This document shows, one piece after another, positions 29,767 through 39,361 of a stretch of DNA of 64,000 bases. The notes below the pieces were generated by a model. It was not told the DNA's origin and made no database searches. It saw only the letters and a program-made list of their open reading frames with translations. The translations under genes were made by a program, and so were the position numbers. The DNA is from Evansella sp. AB-P1 (lineage in GTDB: Bacteria > Bacillota > Bacilli > Bacillales > Salisediminibacteriaceae), in NCBI RefSeq assembly GCF_029688925.1, contig NZ_JARUKY010000020.1, forward strand, positions 17,513 to 81,512, given 5' to 3'. The stretch's first letter is position 1. Each line of letters begins with the position of its first letter.

Positions 29767-31121
29767 TTGAACATATGAAAACAATCGCCCTTTGGATTTT
29801 GATTATATTAAGTGTTGTACTAACGATGCAAATATGGACGTTTCAACCAGATTATGAAATAATTCCACAATCAGATTATTTTCAAAGTGAAGCTATAGGA
29901 GAAGAACGATCAATAAAAGAGAGTTTAAAGCCAAATCAAATATACATTCATGAAGAGGATCAGAGCTATTGGCTAAACCCTACTAATTATTCTTATGATA
30001 ATATATTGGAAAATTTACAAGGTATTCGAATTGATTACCTTTATCAAGGGGCAGATTCTTATGCTAATTCCTTATATGATGTAGAGGGAATAGAATTATA
30101 TTTTCCTAATCGATTTAAAATAGAGTGGGTTGAAACGATGCTTGATGTTAACTTTGATCAAGATATTTCATTAAATACTATCGACCGATTCCTACTTTTT
30201 GTTAATGATAGATCAATAAATACTGAGGTATCTATTCGGTTAATTTCAACCTCTGACCAAAGCTTTTATCAAGGAAATACAAATCTATCCATAAATCAAC
30301 TTAAGACATTGTATAACCAATTTTTACATCAAATAGTAGCAGTAGAAACAAATAGTATGATTCAGAGGAATAATGTATATGAAAGAAATTATGTCCCTAA
30401 TGAATCATTTGAATTAAATGAATACAGTTACTTTTTAGAAAGATTTACAGAGGATGCATTTGTTCAATCCTTATTTAGTGACCCAGAAAGTGTAAAGCAT
30501 TATTCCCAGGGAAATCAAGAAAATGCATATACAGATGGAAATAGATTATTAAATATAATTGAAAATGGAGATGTACTTAGGTATATACATCCTTCCAATA
30601 ACCAAAGAGTCAGAGGGGATCGTTCGATTTTAGAGGCAAGTAATGATTTTATAAATGGCCATTCTGGTTGGACGGACGACTACAGATTAGACCGATGGCA
30701 GGAAGGGTCAATAAATGACCGAGCATTTTATACATTGTTTGTAGATGGATTGCCAATTATGGGCTCTCTTGATAACGCCAGTGAACATTATTCCATACAG
30801 ATAACTCGTAGTGGAAATCAAATTTCCGAATATGTACGCCCTTTATTTCAACTTGACGAAAATCCTTTTGGTACTACGATAAGAACATTACCATCATTTG
30901 AAATCTTTTTAGACATAATTGAGGAAATAGAGACTGTTCAAATAGAACGAGTGGAAGACATAACAATTGGTTATTACATGAGGAAGCAAGGAGCTTCATT
31001 AGTTATATTTGAACCTGCATGGTTTGTAAAGGAACGTGGAACGTGGAAACATGTTGCTATACCTGAAAACGCTAGTATAGATGTACTAGATCGTGAGGCG
31101 GATCAAAATGGATTGGAGTAA
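29763..31121 (+). CDS. walH: WalRK regulatory membrane protein WalH (YycH)
   Basis: Single-pass membrane protein that, with WalI, restrains or tunes WalK in Bacillus. The 452 residues have one N-terminal helix (about 7-25) and a large extracytoplasmic YycH domain, with WTFQPDYE just after the helix and DGLPIMGSLDNA in the C-terminal half. The ATG overlaps the walK stop. Family similarity is mostly structural and positional, but the locus is complete and unambiguous. Confidence 0.94.
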   Translation: MIEHMKTIALWILIILSVVLTMQIWTFQPDYEIIPQSDYFQSEAIGEERSIKESLKPNQIYIHEEDQSYWLNPTNYSYDNILENLQGIRIDYLYQGADSYANSLYDVEGIELYFPNRFKIEWVETMLDVNFDQDISLNTIDRFLLFVNDRSINTEVSIRLISTSDQSFYQGNTNLSINQLKTLYNQFLHQIVAVETNSMIQRNNVYERNYVPNESFELNEYSYFLERFTEDAFVQSLFSDPESVKHYSQGNQENAYTDGNRLLNIIENGDVLRYIHPSNNQRVRGDRSILEASNDFINGHSGWTDDYRLDRWQEGSINDRAFYTLFVDGLPIMGSLDNASEHYSIQITRSGNQISEYVRPLFQLDENPFGTTIRTLPSFEIFLDIIEEIETVQIERVEDITIGYYMRKQGASLVIFEPAWFVKERGTWKHVAIPENASIDVLDREADQNGLE

Positions 31122-31887
31122 AACAAAATCAATTTTTATAGTTACATTTCTATTATTAAATATATTTTTAGGTTTTCAGTTGGTGGAAAAGCAAACAGCC
31201 GGTAACATTAATTTAATATATAGAGAAACTTTACATGAGCTACTAGAAGAAAATAATATTGAAATTACTTTAAGTAATATAGAAGAAACAAAAATGGGTT
31301 CACCAATTATAGGTTTTTCAAAAACATTTCAATTAGAAACATTAGAAAGTCAATTTGAGAATCAAGAGTTTACCATTACTACAAATGAAAGGACGGTTTA
31401 TTCGGAGTTAGAGAATCCGTATAAACTGTCAGAAAATAACCTAGAAGCTAGTGTAGAGTCTTTCTTAGAAGACCATGTATTTAATGGTACAAGCTATCGG
31501 TTTTCCAGCTTTGATGAAGAGCAGGGGACCATTGGTTTTTTTCAAACATATATGGATCAACCAATTGATAACCACGAAAGAGGAAGTTTTCATTTAGTTC
31601 TTCATGTTAATGAGGAGCTAGCAATCGATGGATACCATCAGTCTTATATTGAAATTAATCAAGAAATTCGCGAACAGGAATTGCTATCACTTCTACAAGC
31701 AATAGAAATTTTATTTGATAATCAATATATTCCTGCTAATACAGTAATAGAAGATGCAGGCCTTGGCTTTTATAGCCTTTTACCACAAAGTGGAGAATTT
31801 CAAGTATATGCTCCTATGTGGAGGATAGGTATCGGTGATACGTATCAGTATGTAAATGCCATAGATGGCACTATACAATCAAATTAG
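31108..31887 (+). CDS. walI: WalRK regulatory membrane protein WalI (YycI)
   Basis: Partner of WalH. The protein begins MDWSKTKSIFIVTFLLLNIFL, the conserved family N-terminus with a single membrane helix, followed by an extracytoplasmic YycI domain. ATG 31108 is preferred over GTG 31093 because GAGGCGG precedes it and it matches homologues. The result is 259 residues, overlapping walH by 14 bases. The overlap chain through walK-walH-walI implies coordinated translation. Confidence 0.94.
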   Translation: MDWSKTKSIFIVTFLLLNIFLGFQLVEKQTAGNINLIYRETLHELLEENNIEITLSNIEETKMGSPIIGFSKTFQLETLESQFENQEFTITTNERTVYSELENPYKLSENNLEASVESFLEDHVFNGTSYRFSSFDEEQGTIGFFQTYMDQPIDNHERGSFHLVLHVNEELAIDGYHQSYIEINQEIREQELLSLLQAIEILFDNQYIPANTVIEDAGLGFYSLLPQSGEFQVYAPMWRIGIGDTYQYVNAIDGTIQSN

Positions 31888-31902
31888 ATGGAGTGTGGCA
31901 AC

Positions 31903-32697
31903 ATGAGTTTACGTTTTAGTGTACTTGCAAGTGGAAGTACAGGCAATTCAGTTTATGTAGAAACTAAAAACCAGCGATTCCTTATAGATGCAGGTTTAAG
32001 TGGGAAGAAAATAGAAGAATGCTTTAAAAAAATAGATATTTCACCAAAAGAATTAGATGGTATCTTTGTCACTCATGAACATAGTGACCACATAAAAGGA
32101 GTCGGCATATTAGCTCGTAAATATAATCTACCAATCTATGCAAACAAACGGACTTGGTTAGCCATGGAGAAGGCATTAGGGGAGATTTCTCTCGATCAGC
32201 GATTTCACTTTGAAGTAGGTGAAGTAAAGACATTTGCTGATTTGGATGTTGAGTCCTTTGGTGTATCTCATGACGCAGCGGAGCCAATGTTTTTTACCTT
32301 TCATAACAATAACCGTAAGCTTGCGATTGTTACAGATACGGGATATGTAAGTGAGAGGATTAAAGGAATTACTAAGGGGGCAAATGCGTTTGTGTTTGAA
32401 TCTAATCATGATATGGACATGCTTAGAATGGGAAAATATCCATGGAATGTGAAGCGAAGAATATTAGGAGATGAAGGGCATGTATCCAATGTGGATGCAG
32501 GATTAGCCTTAGCGGAAATATTGTCAGATGATCCTGCAGATGTGTATCTTGCTCATTTAAGTTTAGATAATAATATGAAAGAACTAGCTAAAATGACTGT
32601 TCATCAAACGTTAGAAGAAAAGGGGTTTGAAATTGGAAGGCAAGTGAAACTATATGATACAGATCCATTTTCTCCAACTCCATTAGTATCTGTATAA
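31903..32697 (+). CDS. walJ: Metallo-beta-lactamase fold hydrolase WalJ (YycJ)
   Basis: Metallo-hydrolase of the WalKR operon, implicated in coordinating cell division or DNA replication with wall synthesis. The metal-binding motif [10 protein letters not shown] is near residue 55, with DTGYVS near 146 and HLSLDNN near 214. ATG 31903 is chosen since GGAG lies 8 bases upstream and the product starts [16 protein letters not shown] as in the family. That gives 264 residues. It follows walI directly. Confidence 0.95.
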   Translation: MSLRFSVLASGSTGNSVYVETKNQRFLIDAGLSGKKIEECFKKIDISPKELDGIFVTHEHSDHIKGVGILARKYNLPIYANKRTWLAMEKALGEISLDQRFHFEVGEVKTFADLDVESFGVSHDAAEPMFFTFHNNNRKLAIVTDTGYVSERIKGITKGANAFVFESNHDMDMLRMGKYPWNVKRRILGDEGHVSNVDAGLALAEILSDDPADVYLAHLSLDNNMKELAKMTVHQTLEEKGFEIGRQVKLYDTDPFSPTPLVSV

Positions 32698-32869
32698 TAT
32701 TTTTTGTTTATTTAAATAAGATATGGGAAAAACTGTGACTGTGTGGAAAATTATCGAAAATAATGAATTCTAATAGACGGAACGATTACTAGTTTTATAA
32801 AATGTAGTTGTAATTGTTCTGTAATGATGATCTTTCTCAATAAATGTGAATTTGAAGGAGGGTTATTTG

Positions 32870-34093
32870 ATGGGGTATTATGACGGTCATTATCAATCAT
32901 CAAGAAGGACAAAAGAAAGAATTACGAAAAGGTCTGTTATTTATCCTTTTATTAGTGCTATGATGGGCGCACTTCTTGTAGTTTTTTCAATTCCTGTTTT
33001 ATCAAACTATGGCTTTCTTCCATATGATATAAATCCTAAAGGAACCATTGAATCTTCCCTTGAATCAGAGGAAGTGGAAGAGGTTTTGGGAGACATGCCA
33101 ACGGAGATGGTTAATTTATCTATAACCTCCGAAGTAATTAATGCTGTTGATCGTGTATCTGATGCTGTTGTTGGTGTTATTAATATGCGACAGTCCTCTG
33201 GATTTCTAGACCCAGGTGGACAAGGAACTGGTTCGGGAGTCGTATATAAAGTGGATGGGGATCGTGCATTTATTGTAACGAATCAACACGTCATTGATGG
33301 GGCATCGGAGATAGAGGTAACCCTAAATAGTGGGGCACGAGTTCCAGCAGAATTTGTAGGCGAAGATGTCTTTACAGATCTAGCGGTGTTAACGATTGAC
33401 GCAGAAGAGGTTACAGCTGTAGCGGAATTTGGTAATTCTGACAATTTACGTGCTGGTGAACCTGCAATTGCTATTGGAAATCCGCTATCATTTGAAGGTT
33501 CTGTTACTTTAGGGATTATTAGCGCTGTAGAACGAAGCATACCTATTGATTTATCTGGTAATGGACACCCTGACTGGAATGCAGAAGTATTACAAACAGA
33601 CGCCGCAATTAATCCAGGTAATAGTGGAGGTGCTCTATTAAACATTCAAGGGGATGTCATTGGTATCAATTCCATGAAAATTGCCCAATCAGCTGTAGAA
33701 GGAATTGGATTTGCTATTCCTTCCTCAATAGCAGTACCCGTTATTCAGGATCTTGAGGAGTATGGAGAAGTACAACGACCACAAATGGGTATTTATCCAC
33801 GGTCATTACAAGAAATTCCAAGCTTCCATTGGCATGATACACTAGGACTACCTGAAGATATTAAAGGCGGAGTATATATTGAAGGGGTTCAACCAAATAC
33901 ACCAGCATCTAATGGAGGCCTTCAAGAAGGAGATGTTGTTGTAGAGTTAGATGGTGAAGAGGTTAAAGATAGTAATGACCTTAGACGTTACCTATATACA
34001 AAAAAGAAAATTGGTGACTCTATGACAGTTACGTATTATCGACAAGGAGAGAGACATGAAATAGAATTAACTCTCGATCGTGAATCATATTAA
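32870..34093 (+). CDS. htrC: HtrA-type serine protease (HtrC/YyxA)
   Basis: Membrane-anchored trypsin-like protease for envelope protein quality control. The 407 residues have an N-terminal cytoplasmic tail, one membrane helix (about 27-48), a protease domain with catalytic His140 (TNQHVID), Asp170 (TDLAVL) and Ser252 (GNSGGALL), then one PDZ domain with EGVQPNTPASNGGLQEGDVV. ATG 32870 follows GAAGGAGGG. It closes the wal cluster but is separated by 172 bases, so it probably has its own promoter. Confidence 0.94.
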   Translation: MGYYDGHYQSSRRTKERITKRSVIYPFISAMMGALLVVFSIPVLSNYGFLPYDINPKGTIESSLESEEVEEVLGDMPTEMVNLSITSEVINAVDRVSDAVVGVINMRQSSGFLDPGGQGTGSGVVYKVDGDRAFIVTNQHVIDGASEIEVTLNSGARVPAEFVGEDVFTDLAVLTIDAEEVTAVAEFGNSDNLRAGEPAIAIGNPLSFEGSVTLGIISAVERSIPIDLSGNGHPDWNAEVLQTDAAINPGNSGGALLNIQGDVIGINSMKIAQSAVEGIGFAIPSSIAVPVIQDLEEYGEVQRPQMGIYPRSLQEIPSFHWHDTLGLPEDIKGGVYIEGVQPNTPASNGGLQEGDVVVELDGEEVKDSNDLRRYLYTKKKIGDSMTVTYYRQGERHEIELTLDRESY

Positions 34094-34165
34094 TAAATTT
34101 AATGTTGGAGGGGAGCTATATGTTCTCCTCTTTTTATTGGGTTCTGTGCCTATGTATTTTACAAG

Positions 34166-34688
34166 TTATCCACACAGTGTGTGAATAATAATGTTTGATG
34201 GGTATGCTATAATTCGAGTAATCAAATAGGAAGAATGAATGATCGAAGGAGGATGAAGGATGGTTTACAGCTGTGAAAACCATATAGATGAAGCAATAGA
34301 AGAGGTAGTTGATCAAACAGGTTTACCTCCACAGTTAGAATTAGTGGATGGAAAGTTAGGGGAAAATCAAACTTGTTTTCTTTGTGGTGAAAGTGCTAAG
34401 TACGTAATTAGTGGATAATTCCACAACTAACCTGTGTATATGTGGATAAGTTCTGTGGATAAGTGTGGAGGAGAGAGAAAAATGAACATTTCAATAGTAA
34501 CTGTAGGTAAATTAAAGGAAAAGTACTTAAAGCAAGGTATAGATGAATATTTAAAACAATTATCCATATATGCTAACGTTCAAGTAGTGGAGGTACCTGA
34601 TGAAAAGGCTCCTGAAAATATGAGTGACTTAGAGATGGAGCAAGTAAAAGTGAAGGAAGGGGAACGAATATTAGCTAAGTTATCCACA
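34166..34688. promoter_or_regulatory. DnaA boxes around the rlmH start
   Basis: Four perfect DnaA boxes lie within about 520 bases: TTATCCACA at 34166-34174 (+), TGTGGATAA at 34441-34449 and 34454-34462 (minus orientation, 4 bases apart), and TTATCCACA at 34680-34688 (+, inside rlmH). The middle pair directly precedes the rlmH ribosome site, so DnaA binding there could affect rlmH expression. Confidence 0.7.
34260..34418 (+). CDS. CxxH/CxxC small protein
   Basis: A 52-residue protein beginning MVYSCENHIDEAIEEVVDQT and containing TCFLCGESAKYVIS. The CENH and CFLC pairs match the CxxH/CxxC microprotein family found next to htrA and rlmH in Bacillus, which probably binds zinc. Its function is unknown. 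AAGGAGG lies 7 bases before ATG 34260. It was missed by a length cutoff but is well supported by its ribosome site, conserved motif and position. Confidence 0.88.
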   Translation: MVYSCENHIDEAIEEVVDQTGLPPQLELVDGKLGENQTCFLCGESAKYVISG

Positions 34689-34967
34689 GATACATATGTC
34701 ATCGCTTTAGCAATCGAAGGAAAGAAGTGGAGTTCAGAACGGTTAGCAAAAGAGTTGGATCAATTAGCTACCTATGGAAAAAGCAAAATAGCCTTTGTCA
34801 TTGGTGGATCTGTAGGGTTGAGTAGTGATGTATTAAAAAGAGCACAAGCTCATTTATCTTTTTCAGACATGACTTTTCCTCATCAACTCATGCGACTCAT
34901 ATTAGTAGAGCAAATTTATAGGGCGTTTCGGATTAATCGGGGTGATGGTTACCGCACCAAACTCTAA
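34482..34967 (+). CDS. rlmH: 23S rRNA (pseudouridine-1915 N3) methyltransferase RlmH, unusual C-terminus
   Basis: SPOUT methyltransferase acting on pseudouridine 1915 of 23S rRNA. The 161 residues include [20 protein letters not shown], the SAM-binding trefoil knot [10 protein letters not shown] near residue 106, and [21 protein letters not shown] 34482 is chosen because GGAGG precedes it. An in-frame upstream ATG would lie inside DnaA boxes. The end is odd: family members finish RGEPYHK, here it reads RGDGYRTKL, so the conserved Pro and His are lost. A second RlmH-family gene with an intact PYHK end lies 118 bases downstream. Confidence 0.9.
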   Translation: MNISIVTVGKLKEKYLKQGIDEYLKQLSIYANVQVVEVPDEKAPENMSDLEMEQVKVKEGERILAKLSTDTYVIALAIEGKKWSSERLAKELDQLATYGKSKIAFVIGGSVGLSSDVLKRAQAHLSFSDMTFPHQLMRLILVEQIYRAFRINRGDGYRTKL

Positions 34968-35060
34968 TCAATATTTATCGATTTTAGTGATTACATAGAA
35001 TTTGTTCTATATATGAAAAATGGCGTTATAATCAAAGTAAAGAGGTTGGTATGAAAGGTT

Positions 35061-35090
35061 AAAGGTGACATTAAAATAGTCACCTTTATT
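35061..35090. terminator. Terminator between convergent rlmH genes
   Basis: AAAGGTGAC (35061-35069) and GTCACCTTT (35079-35087) pair perfectly, with T/A-rich flanks. It overlaps the stop codon of the minus-strand gene and can serve both directions. Confidence 0.75.
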
Positions 35091-35490
35091 TGTGGTATGG
35101 TTGATTATGTAAGATGCGATATGCTCGGTAAATCTGTTCATACATAATCATTGTCTTTAAGCCAATATCCATTTCCATTGGACTAATGTTCATTATCTCA
35201 TCAGCAGTTATGCTTTCTGTTCCCATTATAATAACTGCATCTGACTTACCGGAAATACCAAGGCTATCGATATTTTTCGAAAGACCTTCAGAGCTAATCA
35301 ACGATTCCTTACCAGTTGACACAAGGATTTTGTGATGTTTTTCGGTGATTTTCTTTAAGAGTGCTTCTTCATTTTTAAACCTTTGCAACTTAATTTTACA
35401 GTATCTACTCAAACGCTTTTCATATTCTTTTATTCCTTCGAGATAAAATTTTTCTATTTTGTTACCTACGATATAAAGTTTAATATTCAT
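35086..35490 (-). CDS. Second, divergent RlmH-family SPOUT methyltransferase
   Basis: A 134-residue relative of RlmH. It has the N-terminal strand MNIKLYIVGNKIEKFYLEGI, the knot region VIIMGTESITADEI, MIMYEQIYRAYRI, and the intact C-terminal PYHK. It is about 25 residues shorter than canonical RlmH and quite diverged from the neighbour. ATG 35490 has GAGG 8 bases upstream. It is convergent with rlmH. It may methylate the same site, a different RNA, or be an acquired replacement. Specificity cannot be told from sequence. Confidence 0.8.
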   Translation of the reverse strand: MNIKLYIVGNKIEKFYLEGIKEYEKRLSRYCKIKLQRFKNEEALLKKITEKHHKILVSTGKESLISSEGLSKNIDSLGISGKSDAVIIMGTESITADEIMNISPMEMDIGLKTMIMYEQIYRAYRILHNQPYHK

Positions 35491-35548
35491 CTGCAAAACC
35501 TCAAATATACTAAGAATTAATTTAATTTTTGTTTTGTGCTTTTATTTA

Positions 35549-36664
35549 TTATTCAGCGTAGCCAAGATCATTTAATGTTAAATCTTGAAAGTCCTCTCCT
35601 AGTTTATATGACGTAACTCGTTTGTCACCACTTGCCGGTTGAATGATTCCATTTTCAATCCATTGATTAGACCATTTAGAGATTGTCCTTGAATGAACTT
35701 GAAATAATTCTGCTATTTCTTTTGGTTTTACAGGTCTATTTTTTTCTATAAGATAACGCAACAACGTTTTTTCATTTGGTTCAAGACGGCTAACATTAGG
35801 ATCTATCTCATTATTAGCATAACGTTTTGATAGATTTGCAACTTTTTCAAATGCAAGGGCCATGTTTCGAACAAAGTATTCAATCCACGGGGCCAGATCA
35901 GTAGGTGCATTTCTTCCACTATAATAAAGAGGGGGTAACCCCATTTGTAAATTTTGATAATATCCTTGTAGGTCTTCAACATAATATTCTTCCATAGAAT
36001 GAAATCCTTTTACATCATAATCAGCTAAAGACAAAATGTAAGAAGCAAGTGCTCGGGCAGTTCTTCCATTCCCATCTTCAAAAGGATGTATTGTTAAAAA
36101 CTGATAGCTTGCAATAGCAGCTTTAATTGGAGCAGGCAGTTCGTTCTCAATTTTTATCCAATCTACAAATTCTGACATCAGGGAAGAAACATCCGTATAT
36201 TCTGGTGGTATGTAATCTGGTTGTCCACTGATATTATCAAAAACTGCAAATAAAACACCAGGTGGAGTAGGCCCTCTATATTCACTTTTAAATGGCTTCC
36301 TTCCTACCCCTTGCTGAATAATAATAGAATGGAGTTTCTGTATAAAAGTTTCTGTAATTTGAATTCCTTTTTGCTTTTCTCGGGCTAAATAGGAAAGAGC
36401 TTCCCAATAGTTTCGGACTTCCTGTTCAACAGGAATACGAGTTTGGTTCTGTTTTTGCTTGACCACACGTGATACTTGTTCGAGATCTAAAGTGTTTCCT
36501 TCAATCCTTGTAGAATAATGAGTCATTTTAATCTTTGCTTGTTCTTTTAAATCGCGTTCAATATGAGCTGGAATGGGCATCACTTCAACTATCGCACGAG
36601 AGTGTTCAATGGACATCAAGTCTCTAACCATCATATTAGTATACGAAAACGAAGGGTGATACAA
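35549..36664 (-). CDS. Fic family protein with C-terminal winged helix
   Basis: A 371-residue Fic-domain protein. Fic enzymes transfer AMP or other nucleotide moieties to target hydroxyls. The catalytic motif HPFEDGNGRTARAL is near residue 194. An N-terminal inhibitory-type helix may be present (IEGNTLDLEQ resembles the S/TxxxE/DG-type TRIEGN motif at about 55). The C-terminus (about 300-350) is a helix-turn-helix, KPKEIAELFQVHSRTISKW, suggesting DNA binding or autoregulation. The start is TTG 36664 with GGATGGG 6 bases upstream; an ATG ten codons in is the alternative. No antitoxin gene adjoins it. Target unknown. Confidence 0.87.
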   Translation of the reverse strand: MYHPSFSYTNMMVRDLMSIEHSRAIVEVMPIPAHIERDLKEQAKIKMTHYSTRIEGNTLDLEQVSRVVKQKQNQTRIPVEQEVRNYWEALSYLAREKQKGIQITETFIQKLHSIIIQQGVGRKPFKSEYRGPTPPGVLFAVFDNISGQPDYIPPEYTDVSSLMSEFVDWIKIENELPAPIKAAIASYQFLTIHPFEDGNGRTARALASYILSLADYDVKGFHSMEEYYVEDLQGYYQNLQMGLPPLYYSGRNAPTDLAPWIEYFVRNMALAFEKVANLSKRYANNEIDPNVSRLEPNEKTLLRYLIEKNRPVKPKEIAELFQVHSRTISKWSNQWIENGIIQPASGDKRVTSYKLGEDFQDLTLNDLGYAE

Positions 36665-36837
36665 TAGTATCCCATCCTTTACGAAATTTTTTCTACACTA
36701 ATTATACCTTATTGTTAATTAAAATACTTTAACTATTCCTTATTTGTTCCTTAATCATTCTCTATTCGTTCTCTAATTGTTTTTTAATTGTTTCTTAAAA
36801 TTGAAATATATCAATAATATAGGAAACATTATTTGCA

Positions 36838-36932
36838 TTACTTATGTTACGGTGAACCGTATCATAAGTAATTGAGGTATACCTAACTAATCAAGTCTAT
36901 CCAAAACAATACCTTTTGGATAGGCTTTTTTT
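36838..36932 (+). ncRNA. Candidate small RNA or leader: long hairpin plus intrinsic terminator
   Basis: TTACTTATG (36838-36846) pairs with CATAAGTAA (36863-36871). One mismatch inside is ACGG/CCGT capped by TGAA. A strong terminator follows: AGTCTATCCAAA (36894-36905) with TTTGGATAGGCT (36915-36926) and T's. No gene reads into it on the + strand, so a short transcript beginning near 36800 is likely. Alternatively the first palindrome is an operator. The gap between the Fic gene and the AraC-type gene holds nothing else that I see. Confidence 0.5.
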
Positions 36933-37054
36933 AAAATGATCGCTTATTTATGCTTAAATGGAAATATATTTGTGGAACGGTATTTATTAAAGTACAACAA
37001 CTATCAAAAGAATAAAATCATTGTAGTATATAATTTTCTTCAGGGGTGAGGCAA

Positions 37055-38131
37055 TTGAATGAGTATATACAGTTGATGATTGATTGGATTGAAGAAAATT
37101 TGACAAATGAACTTTCACTTGAGGGCTTAGCTAATTACATGGGTTATTCTCCTTTTTATTGCTCTTTTAAATTTCATCAGGCTACAGGTATAAGCATTAG
37201 ACGATACATTCTTCTTAGAAAACTATATTTATCTACAGAAGATTTAGCAAATAACCGGAAAATCATCCATATTGCCTTAGATTATGGTTATTCATCACAA
37301 GAAGCCTACAGTAGAAGTTTTAAAACGGTTTTTGGTGTTAGTCCAAGAGAATTTCAATTAAATCAAATGCCTGTACAATCATTTGCTAAACTCACTATTC
37401 ATCTGGGGGAAGAGGGTTACAGAATGAAGATATCAAGAGCAACGGAGGTTAAACAATTAAAAAAAAGAAAAAGAAGATTGTTTGATCGAGATGTATTAAA
37501 CGTATTAAACGGTCAAGTTATGTATGAGGAATTTAAAAATAAAAAGCTTATGGGAGATTCTGACTACGTACCATTCAATGAAGCTATGTGTGTAAATGCG
37601 ACTACGACAAATATTTTCGATCATGCGTTTATTCAAACGAGAGCATCAGGACATCATGATTCTTTGGAAAATTACAGCAATAAAGTAATAAAACCTTTAA
37701 ATAATCTGTTTAAGAAAAATTATAACTATATTGTTTTATGGTTTGGGGAAGACATGTTTTGTCAGATGAATCTTCTAACTATCCTGGCCTATCTTGAGCA
37801 GTCTCACTATCAAGGTAAAGTGTTTTTTAATAGCTTCAGAGAGGATGAATTTAAAGTAAGCCAAACGGAGCTTACTTTAGGCAGCTATTATTCGGTTTAT
37901 GAAGATGTATTGGTCAAACGTATGAAGCCTAAATGTGAACTACTTCCAGTAATGTACCAGGCAATAGAGTTATTCTTTGAAATGCAAACAGAGAATAATA
38001 CCGTAATAAAATACATTTTAAAAAATAAACATTTACCTACATCTGAATTGCTCAACCGATTATTCGAAGTTTTTCCAACAATAGGATATGGAGATTCACA
38101 ATATTTAGAGCTCATTGATAAAACAAAGTGA
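37055..38131 (+). CDS. AraC-family transcriptional regulator
   Basis: N-terminal AraC-type double helix-turn-helix (about residues 5-105): LSLEGLANYMGYSPFYCSFKF, then IIHIALDYGYSSQEAYSRSF and FGVSPREFQ. The C-terminal 230 residues are of no family I recognise and probably sense a signal. The start is uncertain. TTG 37055 is preferred because AGGGGTGAG lies 5 bases before it; GTG 37046 is an alternative adding three residues. It is about 358 residues long. A terminator isolates it upstream, and the EAL gene begins 199 bases later. Confidence 0.78.
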   Translation: MNEYIQLMIDWIEENLTNELSLEGLANYMGYSPFYCSFKFHQATGISIRRYILLRKLYLSTEDLANNRKIIHIALDYGYSSQEAYSRSFKTVFGVSPREFQLNQMPVQSFAKLTIHLGEEGYRMKISRATEVKQLKKRKRRLFDRDVLNVLNGQVMYEEFKNKKLMGDSDYVPFNEAMCVNATTTNIFDHAFIQTRASGHHDSLENYSNKVIKPLNNLFKKNYNYIVLWFGEDMFCQMNLLTILAYLEQSHYQGKVFFNSFREDEFKVSQTELTLGSYYSVYEDVLVKRMKPKCELLPVMYQAIELFFEMQTENNTVIKYILKNKHLPTSELLNRLFEVFPTIGYGDSQYLELIDKTK

Positions 38132-38330
38132 ACGACAATGCTTGTTTTTCTTTCTTTCCTTGTTAAGTTTAGATTCATAAAAATGACTAACTCTATCGTA
38201 TGAAGGACCTAAGTTCAGTAAAACTTTACTTTTTTCTCTACTAACATTGGTATAATATACAGATAGTGAATACAGAAACCGAACCTAGTATTTTTAACTT
38301 AACTATCTTAAAAAGATAGGAGGATGAATA

Positions 38331-39317
38331 ATGACATGCAAAAGTTGTTTAATAGATGAAGTGAAATATGAAATAAAGATTGATGGAGAAGAGAACTCGT
38401 CCGTCATTGATGATGTAATAGACCATTTAAAGCGCAATAATTTTAATGCTTATCTTGAAAGCAATATTATTATTATGGAAGAGAAAGGTGTAAATGATCT
38501 ATTTGATTTCTTTTCGGATCATATGTCATTACTTAAAGTATTCTTTCGAACGAATGATGGGGAATGGAGTCCATTATCAGAAATAAAGGAAGTTTACAAT
38601 ATGCAGTGGATTGATGAAGTAATCGAAAAAGAACATCTTACTTGTTATTTTCAGCCAATCGTAAATCGAGAGGAAGAGATATTTGGCTACGAAATTTTAT
38701 CAAGGTTTCATAAAGAAGACGGGACTTTGATCTATCCAAATATCATTTTTGATGCGGCAAGAAAAAGGGGTCGTTTATATGCATTAGATAAATTATGCAG
38801 GATGACAGCAGTGAGGTATGCTGCTGATATAAATGATAAAAAAGCATTTATTAACTTTCTTCCTACTTCTATTTACTCACCTGAGTTTTGCTTACGTTCG
38901 ACAGTGAAGTTAGCTAACCAATTAAAGATGGATCCTAGTCAACTAGTTTTTGAAGTGGTAGAAACGGAGAAGGTAGATGATATTGAACACTTGAAAAAAA
39001 TATTGTCTTACTATAAAGAAAAAGGATTCGAATATGCATTGGATGATGTAGGGGAAGGATATAACACATTTAAAATGTTAGAAGATATCTCGCCACAGTA
39101 TATGAAGTTAGATATGCAATATGTACAAGGTGTGGCTGAAAACCTGGAAAAGCAAGAGATTGCTAAAATGTTTTTACAGAAGGCAGTGGAAATTGGATCT
39201 ATACCATTGGCAGAAGGTGTCGAGGAGAGAAACGATTTTGAATGGTTGAAACAGTTAGGTTATGCATTGTTCCAGGGATACTTATTTGGAAAACCATCTC
39301 CAAATTTAAAGCAATAA
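38331..39317 (+). CDS. EAL-domain protein (putative c-di-GMP phosphodiesterase)
   Basis: A soluble 328-residue protein. An unassigned N-terminal region (about 1-95) contains a CKSC pair near the start. The EAL domain (about 98-325) has GYEILSR in place of EAL, FINFLP, VFEVVETE, LDDVGEGYN, MKLD, AEGVEE and FQGYLFGKP. The acidic, Asn, Lys and Gln residues needed for catalysis all appear present, so activity is plausible. AGGAGG precedes the ATG. A TATAAT lies at 38251, suggesting its own promoter. Its input signal is unknown. Confidence 0.87.
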   Translation: MTCKSCLIDEVKYEIKIDGEENSSVIDDVIDHLKRNNFNAYLESNIIIMEEKGVNDLFDFFSDHMSLLKVFFRTNDGEWSPLSEIKEVYNMQWIDEVIEKEHLTCYFQPIVNREEEIFGYEILSRFHKEDGTLIYPNIIFDAARKRGRLYALDKLCRMTAVRYAADINDKKAFINFLPTSIYSPEFCLRSTVKLANQLKMDPSQLVFEVVETEKVDDIEHLKKILSYYKEKGFEYALDDVGEGYNTFKMLEDISPQYMKLDMQYVQGVAENLEKQEIAKMFLQKAVEIGSIPLAEGVEERNDFEWLKQLGYALFQGYLFGKPSPNLKQ

Positions 39318-39361
39318 AACAACAATTGAGTATGACCAAATAAAAGTGCAGAAAGAAAGCA

